Counted from the stretch's first letter, positions 1 through 6,883 are shown. The stretch is DNA of 8,210 nucleotides from Legionella genomosp. 1 (GCA_945889365.1 CAMDBQ010000055.1:1-8210); one strand, 5' to 3'. Made by a program: numbers and translations. The notes: generated by a model not told the origin, from the sequence alone.

Positions 1-24
1 TGGATCCCGCGGACAAGCGGCGGG
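1..24. repeat. Partial GC-rich palindromic repeat at the window edge
   Basis: CCCGC at 6-10 can pair with GCGGG at 20-24, giving a short GC-rich hairpin. The sequence has the same flavour as the palindromic repeats at 84-111 and 6262-6289 (CCCGC...GCGGG arms), but it differs in the loop and is cut by the window edge, so membership of the same family is only suggested. Confidence 0.35.
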
Positions 25-83
25 CTTATCATTACCCACAAGTCAGGAAACTCACGCCCAGCTTGAGTCCATAGCCACGAGTT

Positions 84-111
84 GTTGTCCCCGCGAAGGC
101 GGCGGGACGAC
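84..111. repeat. Degenerate copy of a GC-rich palindromic intergenic repeat
   Basis: This element shares an exact 15-base core, TCCCCGCGAAGGCGG, with the intact copy at 6262-6289. Its flanking arms (GTTG on the left, CGAC on the right) match the same GTYRTC...GAYRAC palindrome design. An extra base pair of GC sequence in the right arm makes the stem imperfect. It lies 3' of the minus-strand operon that ends at 153, so it could be the folded end of that transcript, but there is no T-run to make it a classical terminator. Confidence 0.65.
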
Positions 112-152
112 GTGCTTCGAAGGCTGAATTGCCAACAGACGCTGGGTTATAA

Positions 153-830
153 TTATGGTGCTGCATTGGATGATGAACTTTCATTAGAGGCTACAGAGTC
201 TTTAACCTGACGAAATAACCCATGGATTGAGCGGCGTGGGTCGTACAATGGATCCTGTGGATCCTGTGCATGGCGAGTATATCGGACCTGATTTACGCCA
301 TCTTTCGCAAAGTCTTTAGCTGCTTCTAATGTATAGTACGTCGGAACGGATACTATGGCAGCCATTATTGGGATATTCATTATTGGGATATGAGAACCGA
401 TCGATGCTCCCACAAACAGTCCCAATACAAATACAATGGGTACACATACATATAGGACAACCAGGGCTGCTATAAATTTCAGTCCTGCTTTAACATAATT
501 CCAGCTAGATGACACAGAATCGACTTCATTGATCGCCTTAGTTAGGTCTGATTGAAAAGTACTATTGTTCAGGCTCTTCCTTAGATCTTCTTCATTGTCT
601 ATATCTAATAATGTATCCATTACTTGTAATGTAGCTTCCAAGCCTGGGTGCACTGTTTCAAATGTTGAATAGAACCCAATAATTTCATCTGACATGCTTG
701 ACATAATTGTACGTAAGCCTTCAATGCCTTGATTGGAGGGAGTCTCTTTACTCATCGACTTCAGTTTCATTTGGACTCTTCGCCATAATCTTTGCGTGTT
801 AGCATTTAAAGAATCAGTTATATCTTTCAC
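153..830 (-). CDS. Hypothetical protein with two membrane segments and a Ser/Asn-rich tail
   Basis: A 225-aa protein that I do not recognise. The start is GTG, chosen because TAAGGAG lies 5 bases upstream. The N-terminal ~110 residues are soluble, polar and probably helical. Residues ~117-145 form a long hydrophobic segment (LKFIAALVVLYVCVPIVFVL and beyond), and ~149-168 a second one, giving a hairpin-like membrane region. The C-terminal ~55 residues are polar, with an Arg-rich part and a final SNESSSSNAAP tail. It has no signal peptide. It lies 18 bp downstream of the 573-aa gene on the same strand and is almost certainly cotranscribed with it. Two perfect in-frame tandem duplications are visible (IPIMN and QDP units). 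Small and polar tails of this kind occur in some type IV secretion substrates, but that is only a suggestion; an ordinary inner-membrane protein is equally possible. Confidence 0.8.
   Translation of the reverse strand: MKDITDSLNANTQRLWRRVQMKLKSMSKETPSNQGIEGLRTIMSSMSDEIIGFYSTFETVHPGLEATLQVMDTLLDIDNEEDLRKSLNNSTFQSDLTKAINEVDSVSSSWNYVKAGLKFIAALVVLYVCVPIVFVLGLFVGASIGSHIPIMNIPIMAAIVSVPTYYTLEAAKDFAKDGVNQVRYTRHAQDPQDPLYDPRRSIHGLFRQVKDSVASNESSSSNAAP
249..266. repeat. 9-bp perfect tandem duplication (TGGATCCTG x2)
   Basis: TGGATCCTG occurs twice in direct tandem. On the minus strand it encodes QDPQDP near residues 189-194 of the 225-aa protein, so the duplication keeps the reading frame and lies in the polar C-terminal part. 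Confidence 0.85.
363..391. repeat. 15-bp-period tandem duplication (14 identical bases)
   Basis: CATTATTGGGATAT at 363-376 recurs at 378-391 with a one-base spacer, giving a 15-bp period. On the minus strand it encodes the repeated IPIM of HIPIMNIPIMA at about residues 148-157. The duplication is in frame and lies at the start of the second hydrophobic segment. Confidence 0.85.
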
Positions 831-835
831 AATCG

Positions 836-842
836 CTCCTTA
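836..842 (-). promoter_or_regulatory. Ribosome binding site deciding a GTG start
   Basis: The minus strand reads TAAGGAG, a near-perfect Shine-Dalgarno sequence, 5 bases before the GTG at 828-830. It lies in the 18-bp gap after the stop of the upstream gene and supports the GTG as the true start of the 225-aa gene. Confidence 0.8.
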
Positions 843-848
843 TTTAAA

Positions 849-2570
849 TTATAATCGGTGCGGCGCGGTGAGGCGCTCGCGATTTAGTGGATTAACTTTA
901 CCAACCTCTTCAGCTGGCCGATTAATACAGTGATTCAAAATAGTTACAGTTGTAACTGCAACCATATCACTTACACTTATGTTTGAAGTCTGACCTTGAA
1001 CGACGGCTTTCGCAGGCGCTTGCTTAATTATATCCGCACCAAATGTTCTAGCTACAGCAAGCATGGATACTATCAATAGGAGCTCTTTAAATCGATGCAA
1101 TACGTTATCTAGCTTATTAGGCGGCAACTGCTCCGCGTTAAGCCAGCGAATCAAACCAAACAATAATGCACCGCCTACAACCGTGGAGTTCATAACGGAA
1201 TATGTATGTTCCTCAGGTGATACACGTAGCACAACTGTACCCACAGTAGTTGGCTCCGTATGTTTAACGGGGATAGGTTTTATTTTATGATTCATCATGC
1301 CATGCAGCTGATGCGATATTTTTAATTGACCATGCATTTCTTTTGTACGCAGTATATGGTCGTTATATGTGATGGTTCGCTCCATGGCTCCGTTAAATGC
1401 AGCCATATTGTTCTTTCTAAATAGACTATCCAATGTAATGGAGGAAAAATCCGGTATGATGCTAAATTCTTCTTGAACTTCCGGTAACTGTAACACACTA
1501 ATATATTCACTCAAGCTATGTCCACCAGCATTATAAATCATATAGGCTATAAATGCTTTCAAATAATGGGTTAATTGCTCAGTATCTATTTCGCCATTTT
1601 CACCTGGTTTCATATAAACAAACTTCTGTTCGCGTAGCAATGTCGCGATGACCCTAAGCTTTACTAGCATGGTGCCAGAAATAGAATTCACAAACGGGGT
1701 TACTTTGCTAAAGAATATTTGATTGGGAATGAGAAAAGAACCCTTTTTAAACGTATGTACATCAGCTGGACGAGTTAATTCTGCGGGCTTTTCCGCAAAT
1801 AAAGCGTCATCAACAGGCAACGGCATAGAGGATCTCATAATGCCCAACGTATGAGGCCGTACGTCTTGTCGGGCACCTGTATATGGACAACGTCTAGATT
1901 CTCGTCCGCGATGTAACGGTCCATAAACGTTATTTGGACGATCATAAATATCAAAGGGTTTGTTTGGGATATCCGTCGTCCCCTCTACGTACAGAGCAGC
2001 AAACATAGACTTCGCTAAAAACAGCATTTTTTTCTTTCGTTCATCCAAAATATCATCAGGTGATGCTCCAGCGCCATCTTCAGGCTTAAATGACGGATAA
2101 CTGTCAGACTTCTTTAAATTACGAACTGCAATTGAATATTCATTAGGAGAGGACGATGGGGATTCGCCATTGATTTCTTGCAGGATACCAACTTGAGATT
2201 CCTCGCCAATTTGACCTACAATAGCATCAAAAAGCTTGGTAAGCCGTTTCATATCAAGTTGATCCAGTGAATATAATAACGTTTGATGGCTCAGGTGACT
2301 TTCAAAATAGCGTCGCACAGGATCATTGGTAATCTCTTCTTTTTTTACAGAAATCGTGTAATTATTAAGTAATTTATCTTCCAATAGCTCATCCAACATC
2401 TCTGAGTCTCGCTGATTACGGATACCCGACAAATAGAGATGTAGAATTTTAGTGTGGATTGATTTTGAATCCTTATCGTTACGATATGCTTTTGCCAATA
2501 AAGTGAGCGCTTGAAAAACAGTGATGTTTATTTTGGAGTTGAACGAAGCAAACGTGTTTTGTTTTTTCAT
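849..2570 (-). CDS. Large hypothetical protein, possible secreted-effector-type
   Basis: A 573-aa protein whose family I cannot name. The ATG at 2570 is preferred over a TTG 7 codons upstream because TTTAGGG lies 9 bases before it. There is no signal peptide. Residues ~1-180 are polar and helical. A charged Arg/Cys patch, RESRRCPYTGARQD (~223-236), is followed by a Pro-rich stretch. The next clusters look most like a conserved core: PFVNSISGTMLVKLR (~292-306) and YNAGGHSLSEYISVLQLPEV (~346-365). Two modest hydrophobic helices, ~462-477 and ~496-515, lie near the C-terminus. It is the first gene of a two-gene operon, divergent from rph. Size, predominantly soluble character and lack of housekeeping similarity resemble Dot/Icm effector-like proteins of intracellular Legionellales. 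That is an impression from general appearance, with no domain evidence. The last ~10 codons are markedly GC-rich compared with the rest. Confidence 0.85.
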   Translation of the reverse strand: MKKQNTFASFNSKINITVFQALTLLAKAYRNDKDSKSIHTKILHLYLSGIRNQRDSEMLDELLEDKLLNNYTISVKKEEITNDPVRRYFESHLSHQTLLYSLDQLDMKRLTKLFDAIVGQIGEESQVGILQEINGESPSSSPNEYSIAVRNLKKSDSYPSFKPEDGAGASPDDILDERKKKMLFLAKSMFAALYVEGTTDIPNKPFDIYDRPNNVYGPLHRGRESRRCPYTGARQDVRPHTLGIMRSSMPLPVDDALFAEKPAELTRPADVHTFKKGSFLIPNQIFFSKVTPFVNSISGTMLVKLRVIATLLREQKFVYMKPGENGEIDTEQLTHYLKAFIAYMIYNAGGHSLSEYISVLQLPEVQEEFSIIPDFSSITLDSLFRKNNMAAFNGAMERTITYNDHILRTKEMHGQLKISHQLHGMMNHKIKPIPVKHTEPTTVGTVVLRVSPEEHTYSVMNSTVVGGALLFGLIRWLNAEQLPPNKLDNVLHRFKELLLIVSMLAVARTFGADIIKQAPAKAVVQGQTSNISVSDMVAVTTVTILNHCINRPAEEVGKVNPLNRERLTAPHRL

Positions 2571-2579
2571 AATGATGAA

Positions 2580-2586
2580 CCCTAAA
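2580..2586 (-). promoter_or_regulatory. Ribosome binding site deciding the ATG start
   Basis: The minus strand reads TTTAGGG ending 9 bases before the ATG at 2568-2570. The longer TTG alternative at 2589-2591 has only AT-rich sequence (AATTA) in front, so the internal ATG is the better start. Confidence 0.55.
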
Positions 2587-2608
2587 GACAAATAATTGCG
2601 GTCAATGT

Positions 2609-2614
2609 ATCATA
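2609..2614 (-). promoter_or_regulatory. Candidate -10 element for the 573-aa/225-aa operon
   Basis: TATGAT on the minus strand, about 40 bases upstream of the 573-aa start, matches the sigma70 -10 consensus at five of six positions. The sequence around it is AT-rich as expected in a promoter. I could not find a convincing -35 at normal spacing, so this is tentative. Confidence 0.3.
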
Positions 2615-2666
2615 TTCAATCACATATTGCAATTAATAACACCGCGTGCACGCACGTATTGGCGGG

Positions 2667-2695
2667 GTGACGTGGAGGGCAGAAAAGTCTATACT
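2667..2695 (+). promoter_or_regulatory. Putative sigma70 promoter of rph
   Basis: GTGACG (2667-2672, four of six matches to TTGACA) and TATACT (2690-2695, five of six to TATAAT) are separated by exactly 17 bases. Transcription would begin close to 2702, leaving a leader of roughly 20 bases with AAGGA before the rph ATG. This is a divergent region shared with the minus-strand operon. Confidence 0.6.
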
Positions 2696-2720
2696 TACGC
2701 TTTTTACCAAGGAATACACA

Positions 2721-3431
2721 ATGCGCCCAAGCAATCGCGAAGCTAATCAACTTCGAGAAATCAAAATCACTCGTAATTACACCAATCATGCTGAAGGGTC
2801 TGTGCTGGTCGAATTTGGACAAACGCGCGTGCTGTGCACTGCCTCTGTAGTTGATGGCGTACCTCGATTTCTTAAGGGCAAGGGTCAGGGTTGGATCACA
2901 GCTGAATACGGCATGTTGCCTCGTGCAACGCATTCTCGAAATGATCGTGAAGCCAGTCGTGGGAAACAAGGCGGCAGAACGTTGGAAATTCAGCGCTTGA
3001 TCGGTCGTGCTCTGCGCGGATGTGTTGATTTGAAAGTATTGGGTGAACATACCATCACCCTGGATTGCGATGTGATTCAAGCCGATGGCGGCACACGTAC
3101 TGCTTCGATTACTGGCGCTTGCGTTGCCATGAAAGATGCCGTGGACTGGATGGTTGCCCGTGAAAAAATTCGCAGGAAGCCTGTGTTTAATTATATTGCT
3201 GCGGTTTCAGTAGGCATTTACCGTGGTCAACCCGTGCTGGATTTGGATTATGCTGAAGATGTTCTGGCTGAAACAGACATGAATGTGGTCATGAATGAAG
3301 CGGGGCACTTCATTGAAGTGCAAGGTACGGCTGAAGACGGCAGCTTTAATCGCAGTCAATTTAATGACATGTTGGGATTAGCAGAGAGTGGTATTGCTCA
3401 GTTGATTGAGATTCAGAAACGGGTTAAATAA
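2721..3431 (+). CDS. rph: Ribonuclease PH
   Basis: RNase PH is a phosphate-dependent 3'-5' exoribonuclease that trims tRNA 3' ends and other RNAs in the cytoplasm as a ring of dimers. The 236-aa product matches the usual length (~238). It opens with the family signature MRPSNREANQLREIKITRNY. GGRTLEIQRLIGRALR around residues 84-99 includes the phosphate-binding Arg86 position. The acidic patch LDLDYAED...AETDMN at ~173-188 supplies the expected catalytic/metal-binding aspartates. AAGGA precedes the ATG at 2721 by about 7 bases. An in-frame GTG 25 codons upstream would add a non-family N-terminus, so it was not used. Rph begins the plus-strand block; the next gene starts 51 bp later with no clear terminator between, so read-through is likely. 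Confidence 0.96.
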   Translation: MRPSNREANQLREIKITRNYTNHAEGSVLVEFGQTRVLCTASVVDGVPRFLKGKGQGWITAEYGMLPRATHSRNDREASRGKQGGRTLEIQRLIGRALRGCVDLKVLGEHTITLDCDVIQADGGTRTASITGACVAMKDAVDWMVAREKIRRKPVFNYIAAVSVGIYRGQPVLDLDYAEDVLAETDMNVVMNEAGHFIEVQGTAEDGSFNRSQFNDMLGLAESGIAQLIEIQKRVK

Positions 3432-3482
3432 ATGTAGTTTATCGACGTGCCCACCCTACCGTGACAACATAAGGAAGCCATT

Positions 3483-4775
3483 ATGCCCCCGGATATTGCG
3501 ATAGTTACATCAGATCCTGACGAACTCGTCGTTAGTGACCAAAAGCACGAAACAATGTGGATGCTGGGTCTTTATGGAACAGCTATTGGTGCAGGCACGC
3601 TTTTTCTGCCGATCGATGCCGGTTTAAATGGTTTGCTGCCTTTGATTTTTATGGCATTGCTGGCATTCCCTATGACCTATTTGTCACATAGGGCGCTATG
3701 CCGATTTGTGCTATCTGGCTCATCAGAAAAAAATGATTTTACTGACGTGGTTGTTGAGCATTTCGGAAAAGCTGCAGGCAATATACTGACTTTTTTATAT
3801 TTCTTTTCAATTTATCCTATTTTATTGATGTACAGTGTGGCGATTACCAATACGACTTACAGTTTTATCAGTAATCAAATGGGCATTGCTCCCCCACCAC
3901 GCGCCCTATTGGCATTGGTGCTTGTTTTAGGATTGATGGCGATAGTCCGTTATGGTCAAGATATTATTGTAAAAACCATCGGTTTGCTGGTTTATCCGTT
4001 TATTACGATTTTGGTTTTATTATCAATTTATTTGATACCGCATTGGAATGGCGCGTTTTTACAACAAAGCCCTGACATAGCCCATCACCTTGGCTCGCAT
4101 GGCCTGTTAACTGCGCTCTGGTTACTCATCCCTGTTATGGTATTTTCATTTAGTCATACCCCTATCATTTCATCATTTGCAACCAGTCAAAAACAACGTT
4201 TCGGCGATCAGGCTGACAAAAAAAGTGCCTCAATCTTAAGAAACAGTCATTTTATGATGGTTGGCACCGTCATGTTCTTTGTTTTCAGCTGTATATTCAG
4301 CTTATCACCACACGATTTAGCCCTGGCAAAACAGCAAAATATTTCGATTTTGAGCTATCTAGCCAATCATTTTGATACACCAATCATTCGATATGTAACG
4401 CCTTTCGTAGCGTTCATTGCCATTTCCAAATCGTTTCTTGGCCACTATATTGGCGCCAGTGAAGGCCTGCATGGTTTGCTGAGCAAATCATTTCCATCAC
4501 GAAGCCAGCTGTTACGTAACAACACACTAAAACACTGCATTGAAATATTTATGATTTTGACTTGCTGGGGTGTGGCTACAATCAACCCCAGCATTTTAGG
4601 CATGATTGAATCATTAGGTGGCCCTGCAATTGCCGTGATTCTCTTTTTGATGCCCATGTATGCCATTGCTAAAGTTCCTGCGTTGCAGAAATACAGGCAC
4701 CCCTTGAGCAACGCGTTTGTTACTGTGATTGGTCTTATTGCTATCTCGGCAATTCTATATGGTCTTTGTGGATGA
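3483..4775 (+). CDS. sdaC: SdaC-type serine/proton symporter (HAAAP family)
   Basis: An inner-membrane amino-acid permease of 430 aa, essentially the length of Escherichia coli SdaC (429). It has about 11 hydrophobic segments. Diagnostic stretches include TMWMLGLYGTAIGAGTLFLP (~24-43), YFFSIYPILLMYSVAITNT (~106-124), PVMVFSFSHTPIISSFA (~217-233), QQNISILSYLANHF (~284-297), SKSFLGHYIGASEG (~315-328) and NPSILGMIESLGGP (~368-381). As recalled, these track the enterobacterial SdaC closely; TdcC is a more distant relative. The family imports serine (or threonine) with protons. A ribosome binding site AAGGAAG lies just before the ATG. Its end overlaps yggS by 4 bp. No serine deaminase gene is next to it in this window, unlike the sdaC-sdaB pair of E. 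coli, so substrate preference rests on sequence alone. Confidence 0.9.
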   Translation: MPPDIAIVTSDPDELVVSDQKHETMWMLGLYGTAIGAGTLFLPIDAGLNGLLPLIFMALLAFPMTYLSHRALCRFVLSGSSEKNDFTDVVVEHFGKAAGNILTFLYFFSIYPILLMYSVAITNTTYSFISNQMGIAPPPRALLALVLVLGLMAIVRYGQDIIVKTIGLLVYPFITILVLLSIYLIPHWNGAFLQQSPDIAHHLGSHGLLTALWLLIPVMVFSFSHTPIISSFATSQKQRFGDQADKKSASILRNSHFMMVGTVMFFVFSCIFSLSPHDLALAKQQNISILSYLANHFDTPIIRYVTPFVAFIAISKSFLGHYIGASEGLHGLLSKSFPSRSQLLRNNTLKHCIEIFMILTCWGVATINPSILGMIESLGGPAIAVILFLMPMYAIAKVPALQKYRHPLSNAFVTVIGLIAISAILYGLCG

Positions 4776-5455
4776 ATCTTGTTGAGCGCATTCAAAGCGT
4801 GCGGCTATCGATCCGTCAACTTGAGTCGTCTTATGGCCGCCAGCCAGGTTCGGTTGAAGTGCTGGCGGTTAGCAAAACCCGGACTAGCCATGACATAAAT
4901 CAGGCTTTTGCAGCAGGCTTCAGCAACTTTGGTGAAAACTATATTCAGGAGGCGCTGGTGAAAATACAAGCCCTCGATGCCCTGCCTATCTGCTGGCATT
5001 TTATTGGTGCCATTCAAAGCAATAAAGCCCAAGCCATCGCGCAAAATTTTGCATGGGTACATGGCGTTTGTCGCAAGAAAATTGCACAGCTATTAAATGA
5101 TGAACGACCGCCCTCTTTGCCGCCACTTAATGTGTGCATTCAAGTTAATATAGATGAAGAAGATTCCAAAGCAGGGATTCAACCTGAATGTGTTGCTGCG
5201 CTGGCAGCAGACATCATCCGCTTGCCCCGTTTGCATTTGCGTGGCTTAATGGTTATTCCCAAACCAGCTCAAGATGAACAACAGCAATATCTAACTTTTT
5301 TAAAAGTAACCATCTTATTGCAAGAATTAAATACACAAATGAGTTTGAATATGGATACGTTATCGATGGGAATGAGCGATGATTTACCCGCTGCGATTCG
5401 TGCAGGGAGCACGATGGTTAGAGTGGGACGTAAAATTTTTGGGGAACGGTGTTAA
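4772..5455 (+). CDS. yggS: YggS/PROSC family PLP homeostasis protein
   Basis: This family binds pyridoxal 5'-phosphate and buffers free PLP without a known enzymatic reaction; it has an alanine-racemase-like TIM barrel and is cytosolic. The 227-aa length fits. The PLP lysine is K35 in LAVSKTR. Other signatures are NFGENYIQE (~52-60), WHFIGAIQSNK (~75-85), GLMVIPKP (~158-165), LSMGMSDD (~197-204) and AGSTMVRVGRKIFG (~211-224), the latter forming the phosphate site. The ATG at 4772 overlaps the upstream TGA as ATGA, so translation is probably coupled to sdaC; no strong ribosome binding site is visible. A TTG two codons upstream is less likely. Two positions differ from the usual family text: WHFIGP reads WHFIGA, and the aspartate normally found in the H-(S/T)-(V/I)-D segment reads Cys100. 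The gene is next to proC, the usual arrangement. Confidence 0.95.
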   Translation: MNLVERIQSVRLSIRQLESSYGRQPGSVEVLAVSKTRTSHDINQAFAAGFSNFGENYIQEALVKIQALDALPICWHFIGAIQSNKAQAIAQNFAWVHGVCRKKIAQLLNDERPPSLPPLNVCIQVNIDEEDSKAGIQPECVAALAADIIRLPRLHLRGLMVIPKPAQDEQQQYLTFLKVTILLQELNTQMSLNMDTLSMGMSDDLPAAIRAGSTMVRVGRKIFGERC

Positions 5456-5470
5456 ATCAGGAGATCTTAA

Positions 5471-6244
5471 ATGAAAATCAGCATAATTGGCTTTGGTAAT
5501 ATGGCAAAAGCCATGGCGCAAGGCTTATTGCGTAACCAATCAAACCAACTACGCGTATCCTCCCCGTCACTCCCCATTGGCACTAATTCAGATGGCATTC
5601 AAACCCACTCAGATAATTTATCAATCATCCCCGATGCAGACGTCATCATTCTCGCGGCAAAACCTGCGCTAATGCAGTCAGTAATCGATCAGATTCGACC
5701 CGCTTTATCTGCCGATTGTTTAGTTATTTCAGTTGCATCAGGACTCAATCTTGCCAGCTTTAAATTAAACTGCCCCATAGTCCGTGCGATGCCGAACATT
5801 GCTGCCGCACTGGGACAATCGGCTACACCGTTGATTGCCAACAAATGGGTTACCGATGCACAAAAAACCATGGCGGAAACAATTTTTGCAAGTATGGGCA
5901 TCACAGCGTGGATCACAGAAGAAAATCAAATGGATGTGTTTACCGCACTCTCTGGCAGTGGCCCTGCGTATGTTTTTTTATTGATGGAATCCATGGTAAA
6001 TGCTGCGATTCACTTAGGTCTTCCAAAAGATGTCGCGACTTCATTTGCGTTACAAACAGTCCAAGGTGCTGTAAGCTTGGCAATGAATCGGACAATGGAA
6101 CTTGATGCGCTACGCGCCACCGTTACCTCACCAGCAGGCACAACGGCTGCAGCTATTTCAGTGTTTAAGGATCGCGGATTGGGTGAAATAGTATACGATG
6201 CCATGCGGGCAGCTTGCGACCGAGCGATAGAATTAGGGCGTTAA
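5471..6244 (+). CDS. proC: Pyrroline-5-carboxylate reductase
   Basis: ProC reduces pyrroline-5-carboxylate to proline with NAD(P)H, the last step of proline synthesis, in the cytoplasm. The product is 257 aa, slightly short of the common ~270. The N-terminal Rossmann motif is IIGFGNMAKAMAQGL (~5-19). The dinucleotide-binding fold continues with VIILAAKPALM (~58-68) and VRAMPNIAAALGQSAT (~104-119). The C-terminal dimerisation and active-site domain has ALSGSGPAYVFLLMESM (~159-175) and LRATVTSPAGTT (~214-225), where most relatives read SPGGTT. AGGAG is centred 7 bases before the ATG. The gene starts 15 bp after yggS and is probably cotranscribed with it. Confidence 0.96.
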   Translation: MKISIIGFGNMAKAMAQGLLRNQSNQLRVSSPSLPIGTNSDGIQTHSDNLSIIPDADVIILAAKPALMQSVIDQIRPALSADCLVISVASGLNLASFKLNCPIVRAMPNIAAALGQSATPLIANKWVTDAQKTMAETIFASMGITAWITEENQMDVFTALSGSGPAYVFLLMESMVNAAIHLGLPKDVATSFALQTVQGAVSLAMNRTMELDALRATVTSPAGTTAAAISVFKDRGLGEIVYDAMRAACDRAIELGR

Positions 6245-6261
6245 TTTAATGCCCTCAAAAC

Positions 6262-6289
6262 TGTCATCCCCGCGAAGGCGGGAATGACA
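6262..6289. repeat. GC-rich palindromic intergenic repeat (intact copy)
   Basis: TGTCATCCCCGC and GCGGGAATGACA form 12-base arms with a single C-A mismatch around a GAAG loop. This type of GTCATCCCCGCGAAGGCGGGAATGAC element is known as a dispersed intergenic repeat in several proteobacterial genomes. It lies between proC and yggT, where it could act as an mRNA-stabilising or partly terminating hairpin; there is no T-run after it. It also contributes a spurious ATG at 6284 in frame with yggT. Confidence 0.9.
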
Positions 6290-6296
6290 AACATTA

Positions 6297-6301
6297 GAGG
6301 A
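6297..6301 (+). promoter_or_regulatory. Ribosome binding site deciding the yggT start
   Basis: GAGGA lies 6 bases before the ATG at 6308. The alternative ATG at 6284 sits inside the palindromic repeat and has only the hairpin arm in front of it, so translation from 6308 is preferred. Confidence 0.7.
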
Positions 6302-6307
6302 TATATA

Positions 6308-6883
6308 ATGTCAGGATTAACATCTGTTGGTTATTTTTTGTTTTCTTTATTTTTTAGCATGTTAACATTTATTTTATGGGCTCGTTTTGGACTACGTTAT
6401 TTTCGCGTCAGTTCTTTACATCAAACCAGCCAAGCTCTGAACTCACTCACTAACCCGATAGTAAAACCTCTGGAAGGACTATTTAAATCAAGTAAAACGC
6501 GCGCCTACCGATACGACTGGGCTTGTTTTACTGTGCTAGTGATCGCTGAGTTTTTAAAGTTCACATGTATGAGCCTGCTATTTTGGAGCACGGTGCCCTC
6601 CGTTTTCTTGTTGGTATTTTTTACGTTGGCTGACTTGATCATACAACCGTGTAATGTGTTATTTTACGCGGTCATTATTCGTGTAGTCATGAGCTGGGTG
6701 AGCCCACAATGGAGAAGTCCATTCGCGGATTTAATATACCTGATTACTGACCCTTTGATTCGTTTTGCTCGACGCTTTGTTCCCCTCATCTCTGGCATTG
6801 ATTGTTCACCGATGATCGTGATAATTATTCTGAAGGTGATTACACTATTTGTTGGGGCTTCATTGCCAGCGTCCTTTATTTAA
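6308..6883 (+). CDS. yggT: YggT family inner-membrane protein
   Basis: A 191-aa polytopic membrane protein made of two YggT repeats. Repeat 1: hydrophobic ~7-24, then ARFGLRYFRVSS and LNSLTNPIVKPLEGLF (~44-59). Repeat 2: hydrophobic ~95-124, then VIIRVVMSWVSP (~122-133), LITDPLIRFARRFVPLISGI (~145-164) and a final hydrophobic helix ending ~185. The TNP/TDP-(I/L)-(V/I) and RxxxSW signatures in each half are characteristic. Family members have been linked to cell division, osmotic tolerance or membrane protein biogenesis, and no single biochemical function is established. It follows proC by 63 bp, with the palindromic repeat in the gap; the yggS-proC-yggT order is widespread in bacteria. Confidence 0.9.
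   Translation: MSGLTSVGYFLFSLFFSMLTFILWARFGLRYFRVSSLHQTSQALNSLTNPIVKPLEGLFKSSKTRAYRYDWACFTVLVIAEFLKFTCMSLLFWSTVPSVFLLVFFTLADLIIQPCNVLFYAVIIRVVMSWVSPQWRSPFADLIYLITDPLIRFARRFVPLISGIDCSPMIVIIILKVITLFVGASLPASFI

Noticed and set aside
848..853. A perfect TATAAT on the minus strand just before the 225-aa gene
   Set aside because: It overlaps the last codons and stop of the upstream gene and has GCGCCT where a -35 should be; cotranscription explains expression better.
733..933. A plus-strand open frame of 66 codons across the junction of the two minus-strand genes
   Set aside because: It is antisense to the end and start of two well-supported genes and has no credible start signal.
2644..2653. Perfect 10-bp palindrome GCGTGCACGC upstream of the rph promoter
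   Set aside because: It is short, occurs once, and lies just upstream of the proposed -35; there is no second half-site or known regulator match to support an operator call.
2616..3080. A 154-codon minus-strand open frame opposite the start of rph
   Set aside because: It lies antisense to a certain RNase PH gene, overlaps the divergent promoter region and has no protein-like composition.
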